In this document: piece by piece, positions 8,806 to 19,507 of the stretch
Layout: each line of letters begins with the position of its first letter
Numbering within the stretch: the stretch's first letter is position 1
Assembly: GCA_964444115.1 (NCBI GenBank)
Contig: CAYUFT010000007.1
Coordinates: 1-42,535, forward strand
Source of the DNA: UBA349 sp964444115
Lineage (GTDB): Archaea; Methanobacteriota; Methanobacteria; Methanobacteriales; Methanobacteriaceae
Reading direction: 5' to 3'
Length of the DNA: 42,535 bases
Position numbers and translations under genes: made by a program
Notes under the pieces: model-generated
The model's input: the letters and a program-made list of their open reading frames with translations, nothing else
Databases searched by the model: none
What the model was told of the DNA's origin: nothing

Positions 8806-9771
8806 TTAATTGAATCTTTCTACTTTTCCAATAATTTTAGAAGGTCTATTACCTTTCATATTAACTATCGATCCATCAATTTCTAATTTAACCATTTCCT
8901 GATCTGACACATCATATCCATTATTTTCCACTATGTAAATATCAGGTTTTACATTAGAACGAATGTCATAATCCACTTTAACATGAGAAGTGTTATTTCC
9001 TGCCTCAATAACCTCCCCATAAGTGTAATCACGATGATATCTAACCCTAAATAGTAAGAACACCGCAGCAACACCTATTACTGCGAATATAAGAAGTGAA
9101 AATGAAGGGAAAAATTGGAAAGGGAATGCCATGGTTATATTAGCATTTCCACCCACCAGAACCAGAACTATACCCACCACAATATATAATAAGAAAAAAT
9201 CCCTGTATGCATTAAAATCTTGAGGATACATTAGTTTTATCTTGTAATAAAGCGTGTAATAAATAAAAGCTCCTAATAAAACACCTAGAAGAGCGTATAT
9301 ATAAAATGAAATGAAATGAAATACGAAAATAACAGAGGCCACCAGAAATGCACCAGAAGCAATCTGTAATTTTAAAACATTATCTTCTTTTTCTTTAGAG
9401 TCGAATTTAACATTTTTTATAATGATAGCGCCTTCATCAATATCAGAATCTTCAGGTTCCATTACAATATCTGGAGCAGAAACTGATTCTTGAGTGACTT
9501 TGGTAGATGATAGCTCATCATTATCTTTTTTAGAAGATTTATCAGAATACTCCGAATATTTTTTATCCACTTTATTAGTAATATGGGATAATTTTTCACC
9601 AATTTCCTCAGTATCAATTTTTTGAACTGTTTCTTTTATCTTTTCTGGGCCAGTTCTTTTAAGATCCAAATTACGTATGGTAGTGGGAAGATGTATAATT
9701 CCAACAACTATAGTACCCGTATAAGAAAAAATTGTTATTATGATATCTCCAAATTTAGAAAAAATCTTCAT
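8806..9771 (-). CDS. DUF2101-like membrane protein
   Basis: A 321-residue protein. I use the ATG at 9771; a TTG four codons upstream lies inside the GAGGGAG ribosome binding site. The N-terminus has a hydrophobic stretch (about residues 7-25), followed by a charged, probably cytoplasmic coiled region with many Lys, Glu and Ser (about 35-120). Four to five membrane segments follow (about 130-240), and a C-terminal soluble beta domain (about 250-321). It resembles the methanogen DUF2101 family as I remember it, whose role is unknown. It starts 28 bp after the class III pilin at 9800-10234, in the same orientation, so a function in pilus assembly or anchoring is plausible. Confidence 0.65.
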   Translation of the reverse strand: MKIFSKFGDIIITIFSYTGTIVVGIIHLPTTIRNLDLKRTGPEKIKETVQKIDTEEIGEKLSHITNKVDKKYSEYSDKSSKKDNDELSSTKVTQESVSAPDIVMEPEDSDIDEGAIIIKNVKFDSKEKEDNVLKLQIASGAFLVASVIFVFHFISFYIYALLGVLLGAFIYYTLYYKIKLMYPQDFNAYRDFFLLYIVVGIVLVLVGGNANITMAFPFQFFPSFSLLIFAVIGVAAVFLLFRVRYHRDYTYGEVIEAGNNTSHVKVDYDIRSNVKPDIYIVENNGYDVSDQEMVKLEIDGSIVNMKGNRPSKIIGKVERFN

Positions 9772-9799
9772 AAGCTCCCTCAATTATAAAAAAATAAAT

Positions 9800-10234
9800 T
9801 TAAGTTATGGATAAAGTTATATATGAATTTCCTATAGTCCAGAAAACACTACCAGTATGCCAACCAGCACTCACAGATGTAGTGTTATTACCCAAATTAT
9901 ATTGAGTTGAAGAATTGATAAAACTATTTGTTCCATTAGAATATTGTAAACTTAATCTAACCGTACTATTTACAAAAGATAAATTGCCAGGTTGGGGAAC
10001 AAAAAAACTAACTGTCCTTTTAGCACCAGGGCCATTAGCATAAACAACATCAGCAGCATTGGCCAATGTATCTGTAGCTACTTTGGCATCAGAAGCATCT
10101 GAAACATCATTACTAGAATCTATTGATTCTCCAATAAGCGGAATCGTAATAATACTAAGTACTAATATTAAAACCAATACAACTAGTAGGTATTCTACTG
10201 ATACTTGTCCTCTTTTGTCCAAACCTCTCATCAT
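9800..10234 (-). CDS. Class III signal peptide-containing pilin
   Basis: A 144-residue pilin. MMRGLDKRGQVSVEYLLVVL carries the canonical class III motif, with cleavage expected between Gly9 and Gln10 and conserved Ser and Glu residues in the mature start. A hydrophobic helix of about 20 residues follows, then a short helical polar part (DSSNDVSDASDAKVATDTLANAADVVYANG), typical of pilins packing in a filament, and a beta-rich C-terminus with several Asn sequons. The ribosome binding site is GTGAT, and either of the two adjacent ATGs could be used. It precedes the DUF2101-like gene by 28 bp in the same direction. Confidence 0.85.
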   Translation of the reverse strand: MMRGLDKRGQVSVEYLLVVLVLILVLSIITIPLIGESIDSSNDVSDASDAKVATDTLANAADVVYANGPGAKRTVSFFVPQPGNLSFVNSTVRLSLQYSNGTNSFINSSTQYNLGNNTTSVSAGWHTGSVFWTIGNSYITLSIT

Positions 10235-10392
10235 AATAATTTATCACAAACATGTATATTAAGTTTTTCTCTTGAATTTAATATTAATCCAATTTTATAT
10301 TTATTATTTGCATTTCTAAGTTTTCCAAAGAAAATATGATTCAGCATATAATATGGTTCTGATATTATTAATCAATTTAAATAATTAAATGA

Positions 10393-11550
10393 CTAATGAA
10401 TTAAAAGATCAATCAACTGGAAAAAGATGTAGGCCAAATCTCCAATAAACAGAGAAATTAATAGTCCAATAAATATGGAAGGTGCGAAAGGAACTCCTCT
10501 TTTAACCCGAATACTATCTTTAAGTTTATTTTCCGCAACTAATTCTTTTAATAATTCAATATCTTTTTCTGTTAGGCCGGCAGCAAGAGTTCCTAAAAGC
10601 ATCTTTCCTTTAGGTGCATTAATTGAAGATAAGTCACCTGTTTTAGAAGCTTTTTTGAATTTGGATAGGATTCCTTCGCTATCAAAAAAGACCTTATCAT
10701 CTTTTTCATAAAGTCCATGGGCCATAATCATTCCATCTCTTAAATCAGCAACTGAATAATTATCCTGAAGAGCTTTCTTATTGATAGAAGTTAATAAGTT
10801 CTTTATTATTCCAATAATAGTGATAAAAATAAAAATTATCACAATTCCAAATATAGTAATTTTGTTATTAGTGTAAAGAGCAAAAACAGTAATTATTGAA
10901 ACAAAAACTGCCTTGATCCTATTAGGAATCTTAGAAATAAGCATGGTTAAAATGTAAATCAATCCAAGTGTCAATATGAGTATTTGGAATGGTAAAAATG
11001 GAGTTATATAATAAGTGATAGTTACAGCAGAGGTAACAACTAGTGCTAAAAGGAAATTTTTCTGATATTCTTTTACTGGAGCAAGTAATTCCCCTAAAAG
11101 TTCTCTTTTTTCACTGTAAACAATATAAAAGACAAATATTAATAAAAAGGGCAATATTGCTAATATACTATTTATAATAACTGTGAAGGGGAAGGGATAT
11201 TTAGCCATTACCGGCAATGAATAACCTAGAATACTATAACTAATAAAAATAGGTTGTAACGGTAAAAGAGCAGCCAGTGCAGTGAACATTTTCACATCTC
11301 CTCCGGCCCAGGCCCCTAATTTCCAGAATATATATCCTAAAACAAAAATGCTTCCTGTAAATAGTAGAGTATAAACCAGAATCATTAAATTTCCAGTTAA
11401 AAACGCATTAATACCATTTAAAGCTATTCCCAATCCTATTAATGGAAAAGTAAGCTTATTGGCAATTATTCCTCTCTTTAAATCAGTGTATGAAGCATAT
11501 ATACATGCTAAAATTGCTATTAATGTACAAATCAGTGGAATTGAAATCAT
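10393..11550 (-). CDS. A24 family prepilin peptidase (archaeal class III signal peptidase)
   Basis: A 385-residue polytopic membrane aspartyl protease. The two catalytic aspartates are visible: D23 in YTDLKRG after the first membrane helix, and D85 in the GxGD-type motif AGGDVKMF. There are eight or more hydrophobic helices. A soluble insert lies between about residues 255 and 345, before the conserved end PFAPSIFIG and a last helix. Such enzymes cleave after Gly in class III signal peptides. The surrounding pilin genes supply obvious substrates. It starts at an ATG after GTGATGTC and is probably transcribed on its own, 158 bp upstream of a pilin gene. Confidence 0.88.
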   Translation of the reverse strand: MISIPLICTLIAILACIYASYTDLKRGIIANKLTFPLIGLGIALNGINAFLTGNLMILVYTLLFTGSIFVLGYIFWKLGAWAGGDVKMFTALAALLPLQPIFISYSILGYSLPVMAKYPFPFTVIINSILAILPFLLIFVFYIVYSEKRELLGELLAPVKEYQKNFLLALVVTSAVTITYYITPFLPFQILILTLGLIYILTMLISKIPNRIKAVFVSIITVFALYTNNKITIFGIVIIFIFITIIGIIKNLLTSINKKALQDNYSVADLRDGMIMAHGLYEKDDKVFFDSEGILSKFKKASKTGDLSSINAPKGKMLLGTLAAGLTEKDIELLKELVAENKLKDSIRVKRGVPFAPSIFIGLLISLFIGDLAYIFFQLIDLLIH

Positions 11551-11833
11551 GACATCACTTTAAACATTTTAAAACTATTATTGCTTAAACATTATTATTT
11601 TAATTTAAATTAATAAAACTAAATTATATTTAAAAGTAGAATATTTAATGCTATGTTTTATAATGATTTGAAATTATTTTTAATGAATTTAATTAAATGA
11701 CAGCAATATACATTCCTAGTAAGACCCTGGAAAAATAAAAAATATTTGATAAATTTTTTATCTCCTATTCCTAATAATATTTAAAGGAAATATTAAAGAT
11801 ATTAAAGATTTATTATTATTTTTTATTTCTAAT

Positions 11834-13438
11834 TTATTTCAAATTATCTACAGTGGCCTGCATAAATGAAACAAATATTGGATGAGCCCTATTAGGCCTA
11901 GATTTAAATTCTGGGTGGAATTGACATCCCAAAAACCAAGGATGGTCTTTAACTTCTATAATTTCCACTAAAAAGTCATCAGGAGATGTTCCAGAAATTA
12001 TTAATCCTTTTTCTTCTAAGGCTTCACGGAAATCATTATTCAGTTCGAATCTGTGTCGGTGTCGTTCCTCAACCATTTCTTCCTGATAAGCTTCATGGGC
12101 CATGGTGTTCTCTTTGAGCTTACAATCATAAGATCCCAACCTCATGGTTCCTCCCATGTCTTTAATCTTTTTCTGTTCTTCCATCATATCAATAACCGGA
12201 TAAGCAGTTTCTGTGTGGAATTCAGTACTGTGTGCATCATCAAATCCATGCAAACGGGCAAATTCAATCACCATACACTGCATTCCCAGGCAAATCCCAA
12301 ATAATGGAATATTATTCTCAATAGAATAACGAACAGCATCTAATTTTCCAGATATTCCTCGCTCACCAAACCCGCCCGGAATTAAAATAGAGTTTAAATC
12401 CTTTAATTTTGCGGTGTTTATAGAATCTTCAGCACTAATCCAATCAATTTCAACTTTAACACCCACATGAGCTGCAGCATGCTTTAAAGATTCCCTTATA
12501 CTAATATAAGAATCTTCTAGTTCTACATATTTACCAACAACACCTACACGAACCTTAGGTTCCTCTTTTTTAAGAGAATCTACAATATTCTCCCACTCAG
12601 AAAGATCATGGGAATTTTCTTCCACACCTAGCTTGATTCGCTGAATAACATACTTACCCACATTCTCCCGATCCATTACCAGTGGCACTTCATAAATGGA
12701 AAACACATCAGGGCAATTTATTACTGCTTTTGGTTCAACATCACAAAAATGAGCAATCTTCATTTTTAAAGGAGTGTCAATAGGCATTTCACTTCGGCAA
12801 ATTATCATGTCGGGATTGATACCTGTACTTCGAAGCTCTTTAGTACTGTGCTGAGTTGGTTTGGTCTTAAATTCTCCAGCAGCCTTTAAATAAGGAACAT
12901 ATGTAACATGAACAAACATTACATTATCATGACCTTCTTCATTTCTAAGCTGTCTTAAAGCTTCTAAAAATGGTTGACTTTCAATATCCCCTACAGTTCC
13001 CCCAACTTCAACTAGTACAACATCTGCCTGAGTTTCATCAGCCATTTTACGAATCATATGTTTGATTTCATCAGTGATATGAGGAATAATTTGTACACAA
13101 GAACCTAAGTATGATCCTTTTCGTTCTTTATTGATAACAGACATGTAAACTTTACCCGTGGTAATATTAGATTCACCTGAAAGATTAACATCTAAAAAAC
13201 GCTCATAGTGACCTAAATCAAGGTCAGTTTCCATCCCATCACAGGTTACAAAAACTTCTCCATGCTGATAAGGATTTAAAGTTCCAGAATCCCAATTTAA
13301 ATAAGGATCTATCTTAATAGCAGTTACTTCCAAACCATAAGATCTTAAAATCCTTCCAATAGAAGCTGCAGTAATCCCTTTACCAATAGAACTTACAACC
13401 CCACCTGTTACAAATATATATTTTGCCAGACCAACCAA
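11834..13438 (-). CDS. pyrG: CTP synthase
   Basis: A 534-residue glutamine-hydrolysing CTP synthase: the synthetase domain comes first (GGVVSSIGKGITAASIGR P-loop region, GTVGDIESQPFLEA), and a class I glutamine amidotransferase domain follows (GGFGERG, the nucleophile in FGICLGMQ, C-terminal FHPEFKSRP). It makes CTP from UTP, ATP and glutamine. The start is uncertain. TTG at 13438 touches the GGAG site directly, whereas an in-frame CTG at 13429 is 9 bases from that site and would give MAKYIFVTGG, the usual family N-terminus. There is no ATG or GTG between the upstream stop and this point. Confidence 0.96.
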   Translation of the reverse strand: MVGLAKYIFVTGGVVSSIGKGITAASIGRILRSYGLEVTAIKIDPYLNWDSGTLNPYQHGEVFVTCDGMETDLDLGHYERFLDVNLSGESNITTGKVYMSVINKERKGSYLGSCVQIIPHITDEIKHMIRKMADETQADVVLVEVGGTVGDIESQPFLEALRQLRNEEGHDNVMFVHVTYVPYLKAAGEFKTKPTQHSTKELRSTGINPDMIICRSEMPIDTPLKMKIAHFCDVEPKAVINCPDVFSIYEVPLVMDRENVGKYVIQRIKLGVEENSHDLSEWENIVDSLKKEEPKVRVGVVGKYVELEDSYISIRESLKHAAAHVGVKVEIDWISAEDSINTAKLKDLNSILIPGGFGERGISGKLDAVRYSIENNIPLFGICLGMQCMVIEFARLHGFDDAHSTEFHTETAYPVIDMMEEQKKIKDMGGTMRLGSYDCKLKENTMAHEAYQEEMVEERHRHRFELNNDFREALEEKGLIISGTSPDDFLVEIIEVKDHPWFLGCQFHPEFKSRPNRAHPIFVSFMQATVDNLK

Positions 13439-13856
13439 CTCCTATATTTTACCTTAAAAATTGTTATAATTAAGTTATCATTAAAATTAAATCAATAATA
13501 ACCTATTCAAATCAAATATAAATCAAATATCAACTTAAAAATTATTATTAAAATATGGATTAAAAAGACTAAAGAGATTCAAAAGCCTATGATAAATTCA
13601 TTTTGAATTATTATATTTGGGATTATTATGATTTTAGAATCATATTAAGCCAAAATTGACATATAATGAACTATAAATCAGCCTTTAAATCAAACAATTG
13701 TAAATTATAATACCTTTTTAACTAGAACTTCAGAGTAAATATATGTTTTTATTATGAATTACCATTTAGTTTAAACATTATAATTTATGGTAGTTTTTAT
13801 TTAGTTATCATTTAATCTAGTTATCCAGTAAAATCTGTTAAATTTTTTAATAAGCA
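13439..13856. other. 418-bp gene-free spacer upstream of pyrG
   Basis: The spacer holds the pyrG promoter side and the 3' side of apgM; both genes run on the minus strand. It is very AT-rich. The only structure I see is a direct repeat AATCAAATAT at 13510-13519 and 13521-13530. No reading frame with a ribosome binding site, RNA gene or strong hairpin is apparent. Confidence 0.5.
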
Positions 13857-15053
13857 TTATAAATCATTAATAAGTTTATTAATTAGATTATGGGCCACAT
13901 CAATACCTAAAGAACCATCTTTGCAAGAAAATTCATCATATTTCTGCACAGAATCTGATTTTAAATTCGTTGAGAAAATCACATAAGGAACTGGATCCAT
14001 GGTATGCGTGCCTATATCAATAGGGGTGGCATGGTCCGGAAGTAAAACCAGAGTATAATCTCCATAATCCTTCAAAGCTTTCATTAAAGGCCCTAATATT
14101 TTCATGTCTATTTCTTCAATGGCTTTAATTTTTTCTTCAAGATCACTAGCATGTCCTGCTTCATCAGGTGCCTCAATATGCACAAAAATAATATCATGAT
14201 CTTTTAAAGCATCAACTGCATATTTACCCTTAGCAGAATAATCAGTATCAAAATAACCAGTAGCACCCGGAACTTCAATATTATTAAGACCTAAATAGGT
14301 CCCAATTCCTTTTAATAAATCAACACCAGTGATAGTTGCACCTTTAAGAGAATATTTTTCTAAAAAAGTATCTATTTCTGGTGCAGGACCCTGACCCCAT
14401 AACCATATTCTATTTGCGGGTTTTTTACCTTCATTTAACCTTTTTACATTGATATTGGACTTTAATAAGAATTTTTTAGAGTCTTCCATGAGTTTATTCA
14501 GTAAAATAGAATTATCATCAGTTTCTGGTTGAATCAAATGGTTGGATATCTTTTCGCCAACAATATCATGAGGAGGAGTTGTTTTTAAATTAGCAGCTTC
14601 TTTTTTACTAAAAACAAAAAGATTCCGATAGCTAATCCCATGATAAAAAGTGCCTAGGTCCTTAAAGTTCCTATTTAAAACATCAATTATTTCCTTAGAC
14701 TCAGATGTTGTAATATGCCCTGCATTAAAATCCTCTAAAATCCCATCATTTTCAGTAATTAGATTGCAGCGAAATGCAATATCATTTTTGGAGAGATTTA
14801 CTCCCATACTGGCTGCTTCCAATGGTCCTCTGCCAGTATAATATTCTTCAGGGTCATATCCCATAATAGAAAGATTGGCCACATCTGAGCCCGGGTCCAT
14901 GTCATCAGGAACTGTTTTTAGAAATCCACTGCATCCCATGGATGCTAGTTTATCCATGTTTGGTTTTTTTGCAACTTGAAGAGGGGTTTTATTATCCAAT
15001 TCTTTTAAGGGATAATCTGCCATCCCATCGCCTATTAATATAACATATTTCAT
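13857..15053 (-). CDS. apgM: 2,3-bisphosphoglycerate-independent phosphoglycerate mutase, archaeal type
   Basis: A 398-residue member of the alkaline phosphatase superfamily, interconverting 3- and 2-phosphoglycerate in glycolysis and gluconeogenesis. The metal-binding start GDGMADYP (D9) and the phosphorylated serine in DPGSDVANLS (S56) are visible. The second metal cluster appears as HIEAPDEAGHASD and LPDHATPIDIGTHT. Its length and the motif GYDPEEYYTGRGPLEAAS match the archaeal ApgM family rather than bacterial GpmI. The ATG at 15053 follows GGAAGATTTTC. It stands alone, with spacers of 241 bp upstream and 418 bp downstream. Confidence 0.94.
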   Translation of the reverse strand: MKYVILIGDGMADYPLKELDNKTPLQVAKKPNMDKLASMGCSGFLKTVPDDMDPGSDVANLSIMGYDPEEYYTGRGPLEAASMGVNLSKNDIAFRCNLITENDGILEDFNAGHITTSESKEIIDVLNRNFKDLGTFYHGISYRNLFVFSKKEAANLKTTPPHDIVGEKISNHLIQPETDDNSILLNKLMEDSKKFLLKSNINVKRLNEGKKPANRIWLWGQGPAPEIDTFLEKYSLKGATITGVDLLKGIGTYLGLNNIEVPGATGYFDTDYSAKGKYAVDALKDHDIIFVHIEAPDEAGHASDLEEKIKAIEEIDMKILGPLMKALKDYGDYTLVLLPDHATPIDIGTHTMDPVPYVIFSTNLKSDSVQKYDEFSCKDGSLGIDVAHNLINKLINDL

Positions 15054-15294
15054 GAAAATCTTCCATTAATCATTATAAAATTAATTTTTTAGTTAAACCA
15101 ATGCATATTCTAATTTAAAATTCGAATTAAAACTAATTAATTCATTATTACTAAAATATAAACCAAAAACTCCCTAATAAAAAATATAATTTCTAAAATT
15201 TTTATATAAATTTTATTCTAGTTTTATTCTACTTTATTCTAGTTTTATCTTAGAATCCAAAATATATTTTATTAATTAGTGTTTTATATTTATT

Positions 15295-16311
15295 TTATAA
15301 TTTTTTAGACTTCCAGATATTAACCAGATCACTTAAAATAGCTGAAGCCGTTTCTATAGAACCTGCTCCTTTACCAACAACGGTTACATCATCGGCCAGA
15401 TCTGTTTTAAGAGTCGCCATATTCAAGGTTCCATCTACAGCATATGGAGAATCTTCGCGTACTAATCTGGGTGAAACATTTAAAGAATCTGGGGAAACTT
15501 CGGCCATTAATTTAATTAAATAACCATCTTTTTTAGCAAGATCTATTGCTTCAGAGGTTATTCTTGATATTCCCGTTACCTGAACATCTTTCAATGTGCA
15601 GTCAATACCTAAAATAGCATTGGCCAGAATAACCGTTTTACAAGCTGCATCAGTTCCTTCCACGTCTTGAGTAGGGTCAGTCTCAGCAATACCTAATTGT
15701 TGAGACTCTTGTAATGTGTGTTCATAAGAAGAACCTTCAGCAGTCATTCTAGAGAGAATAAAGTTAGTAGTACCATTGAGAATACCTAATATGGATTTAA
15801 TTTCATTTCCAGGGAGAGTTTCCTGGGCGAAATTTAATATGGGCATAGCTCCACCAACAGAAGCTTCAAATTTAAATTCAACTCCGTTTTCTTGTGATAA
15901 AACCATTAATTCATTGAAAAACAAGGCAAGATGGCCCTTATTAGAAGTTACTACATCTTTCTTATCTTTAATGGCCTTGATAGTGAGAGATTTAGCAGGT
16001 TCACCATTTTCAATGTTGGTTGGTGTCACTTCCACTAAACAATCATATTCTACTTTATCCAGAACTGTTAATCCATCAATATCTTTAATGCCCATTTCAG
16101 GATAATCACTCACTTTTCCAGATTCTAATTTAACTTTTAATAATAATTCTGGATCCAAGCCTTCTTGGAAAATAGCTGCTCCTGAAGAATCTGTAACTGC
16201 TACTATTTTCAAATCCATTCCATAATTTTTAAGGAGATAATCCTTTTTCTGTGATACAACCTTAGCCACTCCCTGGCCAACTGCACCGAAACCCATTAAA
16301 CAAATTCGCAT
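15295..16311 (-). CDS. hom: Homoserine dehydrogenase (no ACT domain)
   Basis: A 338-residue NAD(P)-dependent enzyme reducing aspartate semialdehyde to homoserine for threonine and methionine synthesis. The Rossmann motif GFGAVGQGVAKV (residues 7-18) and the signature block SQQLGIAETDPTQDVEGTDAACK are complete. It ends without the C-terminal ACT domain found in many bacterial homologues. The gene immediately upstream on the same strand encodes a free-standing ACT protein, which may supply allosteric control; that is inference. The start is ATG after GGAGGAATTTT. Confidence 0.95.
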   Translation of the reverse strand: MRICLMGFGAVGQGVAKVVSQKKDYLLKNYGMDLKIVAVTDSSGAAIFQEGLDPELLLKVKLESGKVSDYPEMGIKDIDGLTVLDKVEYDCLVEVTPTNIENGEPAKSLTIKAIKDKKDVVTSNKGHLALFFNELMVLSQENGVEFKFEASVGGAMPILNFAQETLPGNEIKSILGILNGTTNFILSRMTAEGSSYEHTLQESQQLGIAETDPTQDVEGTDAACKTVILANAILGIDCTLKDVQVTGISRITSEAIDLAKKDGYLIKLMAEVSPDSLNVSPRLVREDSPYAVDGTLNMATLKTDLADDVTVVGKGAGSIETASAILSDLVNIWKSKKL

Positions 16312-16433
16312 AAAATTCCTCCAATATCAAACTTATTATTGTAGAATACGTGTAAATTAACCTTAAATCATTTAAATTAGAAGATTATGATTAAATATAA
16401 TGAATCATAATTTAAGAAACTCACATAGTTGTA

Positions 16434-16922
16434 TTAAACTTCACTAATAACCAGAAAATCTTTTTTATGGCCAATGCTATGAATTCTGTGCATTAGTTCC
16501 TCTTTTTTGCCAAAATCTGCTTCCACAGTTATTCTTGCAGATGAATCAAATGGTTCTTCAGCCATTTTAAGAGCCAAGTCTGCTACTCTAACTCCATCTA
16601 ACTGGTTAATTTGATCCATAGTGTCTTTAACGTCTCTATCAACAATATTTCCAATAAGAATAGTTTTTATGGTTTCTTTGAGAAGAACTCCATCCATTTC
16701 AATAACTTTGATTCCCAGCTCATCAAGCTTTTTCATTACCAAATCCAGAGTATTAGGTTCTCCTTCAATAGTTATTTGAACTGGAATCAATCCTCTTTCA
16801 GTTTTAATATCTCTTTGATGAATAACTGTAACTAAATTAGCCCCTAAAGTCCCAATAGGTTCTAATACAGCTACTAATTTTCCAGGAACATCCAGAAGTT
16901 CAAGTACCAGGTTCAAACGCAT
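16434..16922 (-). CDS. ACT domain-containing amino acid-binding protein
   Basis: A 162-residue protein made of an N-terminal ACT domain (about residues 1-75, LLDVPGKLVAVLEPIGTLG) and a second, more divergent regulatory half (about 85-162) with a similar beta-alpha-beta pattern. There is no catalytic domain. The gene lies 122 bp upstream of hom on the same strand, so it probably regulates aspartate-family amino acid synthesis, perhaps by binding threonine or methionine. The ligand cannot be read from the sequence. The start is ATG after GAGGAGATAAA. The same gene order is, as I remember, conserved in Methanothermobacter. Confidence 0.82.
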   Translation of the reverse strand: MRLNLVLELLDVPGKLVAVLEPIGTLGANLVTVIHQRDIKTERGLIPVQITIEGEPNTLDLVMKKLDELGIKVIEMDGVLLKETIKTILIGNIVDRDVKDTMDQINQLDGVRVADLALKMAEEPFDSSARITVEADFGKKEELMHRIHSIGHKKDFLVISEV

Positions 16923-17045
16923 TTTATCTCCTCTTTAATTATGTATTATAATTCTAAGTATCTAAATAGTCCTAATTTTATTAATAAAATAAAATTTATA
17001 AGTAAAATAAAAATTTTAGTTAAAATTAATTATTAAGAAATAAGA

Positions 17046-17258
17046 TTATTTCCATTTACTCTTTTCAACAATCATATTTCCATTTTCATCCACATTAGTG
17101 TTTCTCATTATCCGGTAAGGATTTTTATCATGAGCTATGTCTTTACGGGTAAGATTAATGTTATCTACAATATAATGAGTTTCTTCCAATTCAGGAATGT
17201 TCTCCAATGTTTTTGAAAATTCTTTTAAGATTTTTTCTGCTTCTTTTTCGATTTTCAT
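17046..17258 (-). CDS. GatC-like small conserved protein
   Basis: A 70-residue acidic-basic protein: MKIEKEAEKILKEFSKTLEN, then IPELEETHYIVDN and a tail ending in VEKSKWK. Related methanobacterial proteins are labelled as the Asp-tRNA(Asn) amidotransferase subunit C family, from memory; it has the helical first half of GatC but is shorter than a bacterial GatC. GatC stabilises GatA/GatB in forming Asn-tRNA(Asn). It precedes the ACT gene on the same strand and follows asnB, so it lies among aspartate/asparagine genes. The start is ATG after GAGAAGGATTTAA. Function is tentative. Confidence 0.6.
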   Translation of the reverse strand: MKIEKEAEKILKEFSKTLENIPELEETHYIVDNINLTRKDIAHDKNPYRIMRNTNVDENGNMIVEKSKWK

Positions 17259-17507
17259 TTAAATCCTTCTCTTTAATAATAGTAGTAAAATTTAATTTAT
17301 GAATTATTTTTAAAATTTATTAAAGTAAAATATCTTATTTATATTATTATTAATTTGTTTAGCTTTATAAATATTGTTCATAATATAATTAGAAGATTTT
17401 AAAATAAACCCCGGTGCATAAAATCAAATAACTAAACTTATTGAATAATATTAGATTATATAATTACTTAATTAATAAATGGATTATGAGTTTATAATAT
17501 TAATTAT

Positions 17508-19190
<1,683 letters not shown>

Positions 19191-19507
19191 TTATATCCCA
19201 ATTATTATCTTATTTTAATGGCTAGTTAGTTTAGTATTGATTAATAAGATTAAGTTATAAAATTAATTTATAAGTTTATTAAATACTTAAATCGTATTTT
19301 ATAAGCAATTAATATAAAATTAATTATTTCTAAGATTTAATTTAATTAAAGTTAAAAAAGTCAAATTTCATGAAATATTCCATGAAAAATAGATTAGAAT
19401 ACATGAAATATATTTAAATTATATAATAATTTCTGCATTTATAAAATATTATGATAATATTTAGAATTAGATTATATGGCTTTGATTAGCTTTTAATTAG
19501 TATGGGA
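19191..19507. other. 317-bp gene-free spacer upstream of asnB with CATGAAA repeats
   Basis: The spacer holds the asnB promoter (minus strand). The heptamer CATGAAA occurs three times, at 19369-19375, 19381-19387 and 19402-19408. The first copy is the right part of a perfect 10-bp palindrome TTTCATGAAA (19366-19375). Nothing coding is apparent in this stretch. The repeats could be an operator for asnB or a site for the 3' side of the HTH gene; I cannot decide. Confidence 0.5.

Noticed and set aside
13688..13702. Palindrome-like AAACAATTGTAA in the pyrG-apgM spacer
   Set aside because: It keeps only the ACAATTGT core and lacks TAAC/GTTA arms, and no sulfur gene is adjacent. I did not count it as a regulon site.
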